From Psychroflexus aurantiacus (GTDB lineage Bacteria > Bacteroidota > Bacteroidia > Flavobacteriales > Flavobacteriaceae): a DNA stretch of 64,000 nt. This document shows, one piece after another, positions 1-8,113 of the stretch. Positions within the stretch are counted from its first letter, which is position 1; every line of letters starts with the position of its first letter. The DNA is taken from positions 186,001 to 250,000 of the forward strand of contig NZ_JAAIKD010000003.1 in NCBI RefSeq assembly GCF_010820555.1, read 5' to 3'. The notes under the pieces are model-generated. The model saw nothing but the letters and a program-made list of their open reading frames with translations. It did no database searches and was not told the DNA's origin. The position numbers and the translations under genes were made by a program.

Positions 1-1025
1 ATCACATGAATTCCGGTTTCTGAAATGTGATGCTGATATCTTCCGTCCACAGGTTTCAACTGACTTAAGGTCTGCAAATTTTCAAGGTCCTCAACGCCAA
101 GCAGATCTGCTGTAGCATACACGGCCAGTAGATTATAGGCATTAAAATCGCCTATGAATCTCGACCAGACTTCATTTCCATTGATGTTCAACTTAAGACC
201 AGAGAAGCTTTCCTCCAGGATTTTCACTTTGTAATCGGTCAGGTTTTTAACTCCATACCCATAAGTCTTGGCTTTGGTATTCTGAAGCATATACCTGCCG
301 TTTTTATCGTCGACATTGGTGAGGGTAAAAGCATCTTTGGATAACTGATCAAAGAATCGCTTCTTCACGTCTCTGTATTCCGCAAATGAACTGTGATAAT
401 CCAGATGGTCCTGAGATAGGTTTGTGAAAATTCCACCTTTAAAATCCAGTCCCAAAGTCCGGTGCTGAGCAATCCCATGAGAACTCACCTCCATGAAACA
501 AAACTCTACGCCTGCCTCATTCATCATTTTGAGGTATGTATTTATCGTTAGAGAATCTGGAGTTGTCAATTTGGTCGGAAACTCTTTTTCGTCAACTTTA
601 ATGGTCACGGTAGAAATCAAACCCACTTTATAACCAAGTGCTTTAAAAAGCTGATATAAAAGAGAACTCACCGTTGTTTTCCCATTGGTACCGGTTACGC
701 CAACCAGTTTCAGGTTGGACGATGGATTTTCAAAATAATTGGAAGCCATGATCGCTAAGGCCTCACGAGTGTCCTTCACCTGAACATAAGTGATACCCGG
801 AGCTAATTCAGCAGGAAGCTCTTCACACACAATCCCATGAGCTCCTTTTGAAATTGCCGCATCTATATATAAATGACCATCAGCAGCAGCGCCTCGTATT
901 GATACAAAAACATCCTGTTTGGACACTAAACGGCTGTCGAAGTGAATGCTGTTCACTTCCAGAGCTGTTGAGCCTTTAACAGATTCAATCGGAACTTTAT
1001 AGAGTATGTCTTTTAAAATTTTCAA
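1..1025 (-). CDS. murE: UDP-N-acetylmuramoyl-tripeptide ligase MurE, C-terminus cut by window edge
   Basis: Cytoplasmic ligase that adds the third peptide residue (diaminopimelate in most Gram-negatives) to UDP-MurNAc-Ala-Glu during peptidoglycan synthesis. About 341 N-terminal residues are visible. The ATP loop GTNGKTT lies at residues 112-118, and the central-domain motif SQDHLDYH follows. The C-terminal domain that selects the amino acid lies outside the window, so the substrate cannot be read. The start is a TTG whose bases overlap the ftsI stop as TTGA, a 4-base overlap implying translational coupling. No in-frame ATG gives a full N-terminal domain. The alternative MurF is less likely given the motifs and the position directly after ftsI. 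Confidence 0.93.
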   Translation of the reverse strand, partial: MKILKDILYKVPIESVKGSTALEVNSIHFDSRLVSKQDVFVSIRGAAADGHLYIDAAISKGAHGIVCEELPAELAPGITYVQVKDTREALAIMASNYFENPSSNLKLVGVTGTNGKTTVSSLLYQLFKALGYKVGLISTVTIKVDEKEFPTKLTTPDSLTINTYLKMMNEAGVEFCFMEVSSHGIAQHRTLGLDFKGGIFTNLSQDHLDYHSSFAEYRDVKKRFFDQLSKDAFTLTNVDDKNGRYMLQNTKAKTYGYGVKNLTDYKVKILEESFSGLKLNINGNEVWSRFIGDFNAYNLLAVYATADLLGVEDLENLQTLSQLKPVDGRYQHHISETGIHV

Positions 1026-2986
1026 CTTGAAATTAAATTTACCTTTTGATTATTTGAAATTTTAGTACCGCCTTTTATCGACTGTCTTACAACTGTACCG
1101 CTGCCAATCAGATTGACATTAAGTCCCAGATTTTCTAAAATCGAGACCGCATCCATAGCCGGGTAACCTTTAAGATCCGGCATCACCGTTTTATAGTCCT
1201 GAGAAATTTTGAAGTATTTATCATAGCTGCCACTGGCGATATCAGATTGAATCGTTTCCCTGGAAATTTCATCTTTTAAAGGCGTATCGATATAAATTTT
1301 CTGAGCGATTTTCGCAAACACCGGAGCAGCCACGGTACTTCCGTAGTAACCGATTTTAGGATTGGGTTTATGAATCACGACAATACAGGAATATTTAGGC
1401 TCATCCGCAGGAAAATACCCCACAAAAGAAGAGATATAGCGTCCCGATTCTATCCAGTATTCGGTCTGGCAGGTGCCGGTTTTTCCAGCCATAGAAAAAT
1501 TAGGGTTTTTAATGTTGGTCCCGGTCCCGTTTTCTACAACCCCCTTCATCAAATCCTGAAGTTTCAAAGCGGTTTCCTTGGAACAAACACTTCCCTCAAC
1601 AATGGGCTCGGTATAAGACTCGATAAGTGAATGTTTATCCCTGACCTGTTTTAAAAATTTCGGCTTCACCTTTAAGCCATCGTTGGCAATAGCATTATAA
1701 AAAGTAAGGGTTTGCAGAGAAGTTAAAGAAACCCCATACCCAAAAGACATCCACGGCAAAGTTGTCCCATACCAGTTGGAATCATCTGGATGAGGAATTC
1801 TGGGTTGCCCCTCTCCTTTAATTCTCAGACCAATTTTATCATTTAAACCCATATTGTAAAGCCGGTTCACAAAGCGCTCTGGATTATCCTTATAATTTTC
1901 GTAAATCATTTTGGCGAAGGCTGTGTTTGAAGAGACTTCAAACGCCTCAGCCGCAGAAATTTTACCGTAACCTCCGCGTTTGGAGTCGTAAACTTTCCGG
2001 TCAAAAAACTTAACCATTCCCTGTTCTGTGTCGAAAACAGTGCTGGTATCGATAACCTTATCTTCCAAAGCTGCTGCAATGCTCATCAGCTTGAAGGTAG
2101 ACCCTGGCTCATGGGGCTCATAAACCGCGTAGTTGAGTTTTTCATAGTATTTATCAGAATCTTTGATGCGACCCAGATTGGAAATAGCCTTGATTTCCCC
2201 GGTCTTGGTTTCCATCACCACAACGCTTCCATGGTCTGCTTCAAAATGCTCCAGTTGCTCAAGCAGGGCATGATGAGCCACATCCTGAATATTGACATCA
2301 ATGGTAGAAATAACGTCATAACCATCTTCGGGTTCGACTTCATTTACATCACTGATGGGCTTCCATTGACCTTTAGCTATTTTCTGCTTTAGCCTACGGC
2401 CCTGTTTGCCTCTAAGATACTCATCGAAAGCGCCTTCCAGACCTACATTTCCAAAACCAACTGTGCGTTCCCCTATTTTTCCCAGGGGATTTTCACGAAC
2501 GGTGGACTGTTCTGCAATAAAACCTCCTTTGTAAGGGCCAAGATTAAAAAGCGGAAACTCTCGTATCGCTATATAATCTGAATAATCCAGCTGCTTTGCT
2601 ATGAGCAAATACCTGTTTTTAGCTTCTCTGGCCCGCTTTAGTTTCTGAAGGTGAAAGCTTTTAGAATTTCCGAGTAACCTGGACAGTTCTGAAGCCAAAG
2701 CTGAGGCATATTTCTGAAAATTGCTTTCTGAAACGGTAATGGCATCAAACCTGATATCGTATTTGGGAACTGAAGTTGCCAGTAAATTCATATGGGTATC
2801 ATACAAATTACCTCGGTTGGGCTCTATATTGAAATTTCTGTATACCGTTTCCTGAGCCAGATCCTTGTACTTCTGCCCCTCCACGATTTGAATTTTAAAC
2901 AGCTGGTAAGACATGATTAAAAACAGCAGCACAAAAGCCGCCGCGAGGACGTAAAACCGACTTAAAATGTTTTTGTCTGTTGTCAT
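1022..2986 (-). CDS. ftsI: Septal peptidoglycan transpeptidase FtsI (PBP3) with PASTA domain
   Basis: Class B penicillin-binding protein that cross-links septal peptidoglycan. It has one membrane helix (about residues 11-30), a dimerisation domain, and a transpeptidase domain with all three catalytic motifs: STFK (Ser296, Lys299), SSN (352-354) and KTG (502-504). The last 60 or so residues form one PASTA-like domain, common in Bacteroidota FtsI. The gene lies between ftsL (1-base gap) and murE (4-base overlap) in a dcw cluster, which favours FtsI over the elongation enzyme PBP2. At 654 residues it is a usual length for the family. Confidence 0.95.
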   Translation of the reverse strand: MTTDKNILSRFYVLAAAFVLLFLIMSYQLFKIQIVEGQKYKDLAQETVYRNFNIEPNRGNLYDTHMNLLATSVPKYDIRFDAITVSESNFQKYASALASELSRLLGNSKSFHLQKLKRAREAKNRYLLIAKQLDYSDYIAIREFPLFNLGPYKGGFIAEQSTVRENPLGKIGERTVGFGNVGLEGAFDEYLRGKQGRRLKQKIAKGQWKPISDVNEVEPEDGYDVISTIDVNIQDVAHHALLEQLEHFEADHGSVVVMETKTGEIKAISNLGRIKDSDKYYEKLNYAVYEPHEPGSTFKLMSIAAALEDKVIDTSTVFDTEQGMVKFFDRKVYDSKRGGYGKISAAEAFEVSSNTAFAKMIYENYKDNPERFVNRLYNMGLNDKIGLRIKGEGQPRIPHPDDSNWYGTTLPWMSFGYGVSLTSLQTLTFYNAIANDGLKVKPKFLKQVRDKHSLIESYTEPIVEGSVCSKETALKLQDLMKGVVENGTGTNIKNPNFSMAGKTGTCQTEYWIESGRYISSFVGYFPADEPKYSCIVVIHKPNPKIGYYGSTVAAPVFAKIAQKIYIDTPLKDEISRETIQSDIASGSYDKYFKISQDYKTVMPDLKGYPAMDAVSILENLGLNVNLIGSGTVVRQSIKGGTKISNNQKVNLISS

Positions 2987-2987
2987 T

Positions 2988-3302
2988 TCAATTGGACTTT
3001 ACTATAATTTTATAGGGTGGTTTATCAGATAAACCGATGGCGCGCTTTTTCATTTTCTGGGCAACATTTGACTCCATTTTTTGCTGCATCACGGTTTTAC
3101 GCGTATCCACAAATTCACTTCGGAGTTCCTTTAGTTGCTGATTAAGCTCTGCAACCCGATATACTTTTCGCTCTGCACTATGCGAGCTGGCTATCATGAT
3201 AATGGCCAGAAAGGCACAAAACACAATAAAGGCCCAGTTGGTAAAAGCGCCTTCACTTACCAAAAATTTGCCTTTTAAAATGTTTCCTAAGCCATTAGCC
3301 AT
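2988..3302 (-). CDS. ftsL: FtsL-like cell division protein
   Basis: Small bitopic protein of 104 residues. It has a short cytoplasmic N-terminus, one hydrophobic segment (about 23-43) and a C-terminal stretch with coiled-coil character (about 45-85). This is the FtsL plan: a periplasmic coiled coil pairing with FtsB in the divisome. FtsL proteins diverge strongly, so the call rests mainly on size, topology and the fixed position between rsmH and ftsI. The start lies 2 bases after the rsmH stop. Confidence 0.85.
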   Translation of the reverse strand: MANGLGNILKGKFLVSEGAFTNWAFIVFCAFLAIIMIASSHSAERKVYRVAELNQQLKELRSEFVDTRKTVMQQKMESNVAQKMKKRAIGLSDKPPYKIIVKSN

Positions 3303-3304
3303 GA

Positions 3305-4207
3305 TTATAACTTTTCTCCTATACGTAATTTTGCACTTCTCGATCTGTTGTTCTGCTTCATTTCAGTCTGAGCGGGTGTTATCAACTTCCCGATTTTCCT
3401 GAAAGGAACCAGCATATTCCCGTAAAAATCCTTTTCTGGAGCTCCAGAGAATTTACCATCTCTTATAAATCGCTTCACCAGCCTGTCTTCCAGGGAATGG
3501 TAAGAGATCAAACTCAGTCTTCCGCCTTTTTTAATCAGGTCGGGGGTTTGAAGTAAAAATTCCTTCAGCACCTCCATTTCCTGATTAACTTCTATACGGA
3601 TAGCCTGGTACACTTGAGCCAGAAACTTATTCACTTTGGTAGACGGAAAAAAAGGAGTGAGTAAGGCATTCAATTCTGAAGTGGACTGAATGGGCTTCAC
3701 TGCTCTTGCTTCCACAATAGCCTTTGCCAACTTTCTGGACATTTTTATTTCACCATATTGCCAAAGCAACTGAGATAACTGCTCTTCAGAATAGGCATTG
3801 ATCAATTCTGAAGCACCTATCCCTGTTTGCTGATCCATTCGCATATCCAATTCAGCATCAAATCGTATCGAAAACCCGCGTTCGCCTTCGTCGAACTGAT
3901 GAGAAGACACTCCGAAATCTCCAAGAATGGCATCGACTTGTTTCACTCCCTCCAGCTTCAAAAAGCGTTTGATAAATCTGAAATTGGCCTGAATAAGGGT
4001 AAATCGCGGATCGTCTATGCTGTTTTCCAGCGCATCCTGATCCTGATCGAAAGCATACAGCTTTCCATGTTCGCCGAGGCGCGATAAAATTTCTCGGGAA
4101 TGACCCCCTCCGCCAAAAGTCACATCTACATAAACACCGTTGGGTTTGATAGACATGCCATCAATGCTTTCCTTTAGCAGGACAGGTATGTGGTAAGCTT
4201 CACTCAT
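3305..4207 (-). CDS. rsmH: 16S rRNA (cytosine1402-N4)-methyltransferase RsmH
   Basis: S-adenosylmethionine-dependent methyltransferase (MraW) that modifies C1402 in the ribosomal decoding centre. The N-terminus has the family opening HIPVLLKE and a SAM-binding GGGGHS at residues 32-37; ISYHSLEDR occurs near the C-terminus. At 300 residues it has the usual length. It overlaps the end of mraZ by 8 bases, so the two are translationally coupled and expressed from the mraZ promoter. Confidence 0.97.
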   Translation of the reverse strand: MSEAYHIPVLLKESIDGMSIKPNGVYVDVTFGGGGHSREILSRLGEHGKLYAFDQDQDALENSIDDPRFTLIQANFRFIKRFLKLEGVKQVDAILGDFGVSSHQFDEGERGFSIRFDAELDMRMDQQTGIGASELINAYSEEQLSQLLWQYGEIKMSRKLAKAIVEARAVKPIQSTSELNALLTPFFPSTKVNKFLAQVYQAIRIEVNQEMEVLKEFLLQTPDLIKKGGRLSLISYHSLEDRLVKRFIRDGKFSGAPEKDFYGNMLVPFRKIGKLITPAQTEMKQNNRSRSAKLRIGEKL

Positions 4208-4655
4208 CGGCTTGAAATCCCATTACGTCTTCCGCTAAATCTGCGAAGTCTTCAGATTCGCTGATGACAGATTCATATTTTTCTTTATCCCAAATCTCTA
4301 CGATATTAATTGCAGAAGAAACCACAATCTCTTTTTCGATAGAGGCAAACTCGATAAGGTCTTTTGGAATCAATAATCTTCCGTTGGCATCGACTTCAAT
4401 AACCTTGACACCGGCAGAAAATTTTCTTATAAAATCATTGTTTTTCTTATTGAAACGGTTCAAAGCGTTCATTTTATCCATCAGTAAGTTCCATTCACTC
4501 ATGGGATATAATTCCAGACAAGGCTGAAACACAGAACGTTTCAAAACAAACCCCTCTTCAAGGACAGACAGCATCTGTTTTTTTAGGCCAGACGGTAGCA
4601 TAAGTCGACCTTTTGTGTCAACTTTGCATTCGTAAGATCCTATTAGCGTATTCAT
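4200..4655 (-). CDS. mraZ: MraZ, transcriptional regulator of the division cluster
   Basis: DNA-binding protein of the AbrB-like double-barrel family, 151 residues, with two tandem MraZ/SpoVT-AbrB domains. The repeated signature is visible as DTKGRLMLPSGLK near the N-terminus and DANGRLLIPKDLI near residue 95. In other bacteria MraZ binds short direct repeats in its own promoter and represses the dcw cluster. Three 10-base direct repeats 36-65 bases upstream of the start fit that role here. It is the first gene of the mraZ-rsmH-ftsL-ftsI-murE transcription unit. Confidence 0.96.
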   Translation of the reverse strand: MNTLIGSYECKVDTKGRLMLPSGLKKQMLSVLEEGFVLKRSVFQPCLELYPMSEWNLLMDKMNALNRFNKKNNDFIRKFSAGVKVIEVDANGRLLIPKDLIEFASIEKEIVVSSAINIVEIWDKEKYESVISESEDFADLAEDVMGFQADE

Positions 4656-4674
4656 GTGGGTTTCATTTCAATTT

Positions 4675-4682
4675 CAAATATA
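4675..4682 (-). promoter_or_regulatory. mraZ promoter -7 box
   Basis: TATATTTG on the minus strand, a full match to the Bacteroidota -7 consensus TAnnTTTG, 19 bases before the mraZ ATG. No TTG is present at the expected -33 position; the MraZ repeats occupy that place instead. Confidence 0.7.
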
Positions 4683-4690
4683 TTGAATTT

Positions 4691-4720
4691 TTTACCACAT
4701 TTTACCACTTTCTACCACAT
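4691..4720 (-). promoter_or_regulatory. MraZ-binding repeats (three 10-base direct repeats)
   Basis: Three exact-phase repeats (4691-4700, 4701-4710, 4711-4720), each carrying GTGGTA on the minus strand. They overlap the -33 region of the mraZ promoter. Known MraZ operators are short tandem repeats with a GTGG-like core about one helical turn apart, so autoregulation by MraZ is the natural reading; binding itself is inferred. Confidence 0.8.
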
Positions 4721-4729
4721 TGTGGATAA
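4721..4729 (-). promoter_or_regulatory. DnaA box 1
   Basis: TTATCCACA on the minus strand, a perfect match to the DnaA consensus, directly abutting the third MraZ repeat. The junction forms the short palindrome CCACATTGTGG. Confidence 0.6.
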
Positions 4730-4810
4730 CTTTTTCCTGAGGAATACGTTAAGACTTGTTCAAAGCAGTAATTACAGGAGGTTCAGGTTTTCCCTGAAAT
4801 CCTAAATAGC

Positions 4811-4819
4811 TGTGGATAA
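4811..4819 (-). promoter_or_regulatory. DnaA box 2
   Basis: A second perfect TTATCCACA in the same orientation, 90 bases from the first. Two in one small intergenic region are unlikely by chance for a 9-mer. Function is inferred. Confidence 0.55.
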
Positions 4820-4967
4820 CGTCAATAATCCTTTAATTTGAAAGAAACTGAAGCCTTGGCTTTTAGGTTTTGATCCCAAATCCAGCTCTAAAAGTCTTAT
4901 TTACACCCAATTAACTTTTGAAGAGACAAGTCCCTGAAACAATACGGATTTCTTATACAAATATCTT

Positions 4968-4975
4968 TATATTTG
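4968..4975 (+). promoter_or_regulatory. -7 box of the hydrolase/engB unit
   Basis: TATATTTG, 23 bases before the ATG at 4999; a full match to TAnnTTTG. No convincing -33 TTG. Confidence 0.6.
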
Positions 4976-4998
4976 AATTTTGAAATTCTGAAAACCTG

Positions 4999-5763
4999 AT
5001 GGAAGAACATATAAAGCAAGAAGGCAAGTTTAAATACTTTGAGAAAGGAGAAGGCACTCCCATAGTTATATTACATGGCCTGATGGGTGGTTTAAGCAAC
5101 TTCGACGGCGTCATGAGTTTTTTTCCGGAGAAAGGCTATAAGGTTGTCGTTCCAGAATTACCGCTTTACGATTTACCACTGCTTAAAACCAACATTAAGA
5201 ACATAACCAAGTACATCAAGGAATTCATAGACTTTAAATCTTACGGCCAGGCTATTTTAGTAGGTAATTCATTGGGGGGACATGTCGGTTTATTGACTAC
5301 CAAACTCTACCCCGAAATCGTAAAAGCACTCGTTATTACCGGAAGTTCCGGACTGTACGAAAGCGCCATGGGTGAAAGTTACCCCAAGCGTGGTGATTAT
5401 GAATACATCAAAAAGAAGGCCCAGGACGTATTTTACGATCCGGAAGTAGCTACTCAGGAAATCATAGACGACGTTTACAGCGTAGTCAATGACAGGAGCA
5501 AATTGATAAGAACCTTATCTATTGCTAAAAGTGCCATCCGCCACAACATGTCTAAGGATTTACCTGATATGCAAACGCCTACCTGTATCATTTGGGGAAA
5601 ACAAGACCAGGTCACTCCTCCACAGGTTGCTGAAGATTTTGACAGGCTTCTCCCTGATTCTGAATTGTTTTGGATAGATAAATGTGGCCATGCGGCCATG
5701 ATGGAACATCCGGATCAGTTCAACGAGATCCTGTATACATGGCTTGAGAAAAGAAACTTCTAA
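4999..5763 (+). CDS. Alpha/beta hydrolase
   Basis: Single-domain alpha/beta-hydrolase of 254 residues. The oxyanion-loop motif HGLMGG is near residue 26. The nucleophile elbow GNSLGG places the catalytic Ser at 91. The likely acid is Asp203 in WGKQDQVTPP, and the His is His231 in CGHAAMMEHP. No signal peptide, so it is cytoplasmic. The substrate cannot be inferred; the family includes esterases, thioesterases and C-C bond hydrolases. engB follows 12 bases downstream on the same strand, so the two are probably co-transcribed. Confidence 0.85.
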   Translation: MEEHIKQEGKFKYFEKGEGTPIVILHGLMGGLSNFDGVMSFFPEKGYKVVVPELPLYDLPLLKTNIKNITKYIKEFIDFKSYGQAILVGNSLGGHVGLLTTKLYPEIVKALVITGSSGLYESAMGESYPKRGDYEYIKKKAQDVFYDPEVATQEIIDDVYSVVNDRSKLIRTLSIAKSAIRHNMSKDLPDMQTPTCIIWGKQDQVTPPQVAEDFDRLLPDSELFWIDKCGHAAMMEHPDQFNEILYTWLEKRNF

Positions 5764-5775
5764 GACATTTATCTC

Positions 5776-6375
5776 ATGAAAATCAAAACCTCAGCCTTCG
5801 TAGTAAGCAATTCGGATGTGGCTAAATGCCCCGTTTCTCACCTACCGGAATATGCGTTCATCGGAAGAAGTAATGTGGGCAAATCCTCGTTGATCAATAT
5901 GCTAACAGGGAGGAAAAGCCTTGCTAAAGTTTCTGGAAAGCCGGGAAAAACAAGGCTTATCAATCACTTTCTTATCAATGACAACTGGCATCTTGTAGAT
6001 TTACCGGGCTATGGCTATGCTAAAGTCAGCAAGCAGGAGAAAAAGACCTTTCAAAAATACATCACCGCTTATTTTGAAAAACGCCAGCAGCTTGTCAATA
6101 CATTCATCCTGATCGACTGCAGGCACGAACCTCAGCCAATAGACCTTGAGTTCCTGGAATGGATGGGAACCAATGCTATTCCGTTTTCTCTTGTGTTTAC
6201 CAAAGCAGACAAACTCAAACCTCAGGCTTTAGAAAAAAACGTTGCGGAGTATAAAGCAAAACTGATGGAGACCTGGGAAGAACTTCCACCCTACTTCATT
6301 ACCTCTTCAGCAAACCAAACTGGACGAGATGACATTCTGAATTACATTCAGAGCATCAACGAGACCCTGAAATAA
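5776..6375 (+). CDS. engB: Ribosome biogenesis GTPase EngB (YihA/YsxC)
   Basis: Small TRAFAC GTPase needed for assembly of the 50S ribosomal subunit. The G1 loop GRSNVGKSS is at residues 30-38, G3 DLPGYG at 75-80 and G4 TKAD at 142-145. At 199 residues it is a stand-alone single-domain GTPase, as expected for EngB and unlike the two-domain Der. It follows the alpha/beta hydrolase closely and converges with the gldB operon; their stops are separated by no bases (6375/6376). Confidence 0.96.
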   Translation: MKIKTSAFVVSNSDVAKCPVSHLPEYAFIGRSNVGKSSLINMLTGRKSLAKVSGKPGKTRLINHFLINDNWHLVDLPGYGYAKVSKQEKKTFQKYITAYFEKRQQLVNTFILIDCRHEPQPIDLEFLEWMGTNAIPFSLVFTKADKLKPQALEKNVAEYKAKLMETWEELPPYFITSSANQTGRDDILNYIQSINETLK

Positions 6376-6744
6376 TTATAGCCGCGATTTAATTTTTTGT
6401 ATTAGGGTTTCGACCTCTTCAATTTGATTGAGTTCATCGTTTCCCATGAAAAGACTCAAGTCATAGTTGTCCTGGTATAAAATGACCGGCAGCTCGTGAA
6501 GCTTTTCAAATTTAGATTTGAATGTACTCCGGTATTCATCTTTATGCAGAAACCGCATGTCAATGTCACTTTGCTTTCGAAAGGCTTTCCATTTTTTATG
6601 TTCGGAGACCAGGCCAAAGGTCAGTTCGCACAAGTTGCATTCATGGGTTTTTGGGCTCAGGATTTTATGAACACTATCCATCAGGGAGTTACTTACTCCG
6701 GCATTGGCATTATAAACAAAGATTAAGGCTTTATTTTTTTGCAT
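6376..6744 (-). CDS. Conserved small protein with a CNLC motif, third gene of the gldB-gldC unit
   Basis: 122-residue soluble protein with no signal peptide and no domain I can name with certainty. The N-terminus reads like a beta-strand followed by a turn (ALIFVYNANAG). A CNLC motif lies near residues 37-40, spaced like a redox or metal-binding pair. From memory similar proteins occur in Bacteroidota and are sometimes loosely labelled GTPase, but no P-loop is present. Its start overlaps the gldC stop by 14 bases, so it is translationally coupled to the gliding genes. Confidence 0.75.
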   Translation of the reverse strand: MQKNKALIFVYNANAGVSNSLMDSVHKILSPKTHECNLCELTFGLVSEHKKWKAFRKQSDIDMRFLHKDEYRSTFKSKFEKLHELPVILYQDNYDLSLFMGNDELNQIEEVETLIQKIKSRL

Positions 6745-7072
6745 CCTTGATGTCTAGCTTTTCTGCGAAATAATCACAAAAATCCTTCATGGTTTCTGTC
6801 ATTTTCTCGTCATCTGTTGCCCTTTGAAAGGTATCGGTCATGCCCACAAATATTTGGTGGAAGAATTTTTTCATCTCATCTACCGGCATTTCTTTGGTCC
6901 AAAGATCAATGCGCAAAGTCTCCTGAGCTTTATGATCCCATATGCTTAAAAAGGCAGCTTTAGCTTCTTCATTCTCAATACCTCCATCCTGAGCGGACCA
7001 GGTTAATTTTTCTGGAATTCTATTTTCGTCGGTGACAACGTTGATTTTAATTTCAGATTTTTTTTCAATCAT
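6731..7072 (-). CDS. gldC: Gliding motility protein GldC
   Basis: 113-residue soluble protein recognised as GldC by its opening (KSEIKINVVTDENRIPE), the following W-A-QDGG segment and its length. In Flavobacterium johnsoniae, GldC supports gliding but is not strictly required; its biochemical role is unsettled. The start overlaps the gldB stop by 4 bases, the same gldB-gldC order as in other gliding Bacteroidota. It suggests that the organism, or its ancestor, glides and has the linked type IX secretion system; those genes are not in this window. Confidence 0.92.
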   Translation of the reverse strand: MIEKKSEIKINVVTDENRIPEKLTWSAQDGGIENEEAKAAFLSIWDHKAQETLRIDLWTKEMPVDEMKKFFHQIFVGMTDTFQRATDDEKMTETMKDFCDYFAEKLDIKDAKK

Positions 7073-8031
7073 GACTTAGGTTTATAATTTGATTTTTTAA
7101 AAATAACATCAGACTTTAGTTCTAATAGCTCTTTTATGCTTGTATTAGGATATTTATCCATATAAGCTCGCAAAATCTGCCACCCTATATATTGTCCAAT
7201 TCTCGGAGAAGACTCATTATCCAATTCGAGATAAAATTTAGAATAGGGTGAAAGGTTGATAAATCGGTCTTCAAGGCGGATATCCGTTGAATAAATGAGA
7301 TCTCTTTCTACAAAAAAGGACCAGATTTGAGTTTCATTCTCTTCAGCCCAGGTCAACTCCTCTTCAGAATAATAAATTTTGGCGGCATCAGATTCAAACG
7401 GCATCAAAAGATCCTTCAGGTAAAGAATCTTTCCGTAGTAAATCATATCAGACAGAAAGGTTCTGGACCGGTCTGTACTCAGTTTTTGCATAGCCAAGGC
7501 TCTGGCGATATCGGATACCAGAAATTCTTCATCCTGCTGAAAAGCAATATACTGAGGTAAACCTTTATAAAATTCATGATCTCTTCCCAGGTAGTTATCA
7601 AGAGAAATCAATAGCATATCCTGAGTTAAGACCAGCTTTTGCCTGTAATTGACTTCCTCTGCCAGGGTATAAACAACCGGTAATTCGTATTCGGGAAAGT
7701 AGTACTTTACGTATTTAAAGAAGCGCTGCATACGTTCAGTTTCTTCCTTAAATTCGGGAAATTCCTTGTAAACCTCGGCATGGATTTCTTGTTGCAGATC
7801 ACTTTGCATCTTTGCGATCCATAAACTGTCAGAAATCTGATCTGGAAAAAGCATGGAATACTCCGATTTCAATGCCGGCAAATCTTCGGGAGAAGCTTCT
7901 GCAAAGCGAAGATCGAAGCGTTCCACATGAAGATCAACTTCTAAGGCCTCGGCTTCAGAATTCAATTTTGAGGCCTTATCACAACTGGATAGTATCAAAA
8001 AAAAACTTAACAAAATTAAAGGAAACCTCAT
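7069..8031 (-). CDS. gldB: Gliding motility lipoprotein GldB
   Basis: 320-residue lipoprotein. The signal peptide ends in a lipobox (LSSC, Cys about 17), followed by an acidic, helix-rich periplasmic domain. The family is recognised from overall sequence and pairing with gldC. GldB is essential for gliding in F. johnsoniae. An AT-rich gap holding oppositely oriented -7 boxes separates it from the divergent nadE. The ORF is intact with a standard ATG start. Confidence 0.92.
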   Translation of the reverse strand: MRFPLILLSFFLILSSCDKASKLNSEAEALEVDLHVERFDLRFAEASPEDLPALKSEYSMLFPDQISDSLWIAKMQSDLQQEIHAEVYKEFPEFKEETERMQRFFKYVKYYFPEYELPVVYTLAEEVNYRQKLVLTQDMLLISLDNYLGRDHEFYKGLPQYIAFQQDEEFLVSDIARALAMQKLSTDRSRTFLSDMIYYGKILYLKDLLMPFESDAAKIYYSEEELTWAEENETQIWSFFVERDLIYSTDIRLEDRFINLSPYSKFYLELDNESSPRIGQYIGWQILRAYMDKYPNTSIKELLELKSDVIFKKSNYKPKS

Positions 8032-8069
8032 ATTTCTATAGATAGGGTTTAGTAACTAAATGAATTATT

Positions 8070-8088
8070 TATATTTGATGCAAATGTA
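8070..8088. promoter_or_regulatory. Face-to-face -7 boxes of nadE and gldB
   Basis: TATATTTG at 8070-8077 points right toward nadE (36 bases before its ATG). TACATTTG on the minus strand at 8081-8088 points left toward gldB (49 bases before its ATG). They are 3 bases apart and oppose each other. The -33 elements are weak, so each assignment is moderate. Confidence 0.5.
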
Positions 8089-8113
8089 AGTATTAAAGCC
8101 TAAAAGCAGCCTT

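Larger units (their letters stand above)
4656..4998. other. Divergent control region between mraZ and the hydrolase/engB unit
   Basis: 343-base AT-rich intergenic region with no coding potential. It holds the mraZ -7 box, three MraZ-type repeats, two DnaA-box-like 9-mers and, at the right end, a -7 box for the hydrolase gene. The stretch from about 4830 to 4960 shows nothing I can name. Confidence 0.8.

Noticed and set aside
4656-4998. This region as the chromosomal origin oriC
   Set aside because: Two DnaA boxes and divergent genes fit, but there are too few boxes, no AT-rich 13-mer cluster I can define, and no dnaA, rnpA or rpmH nearby. Left as a regulatory hypothesis.
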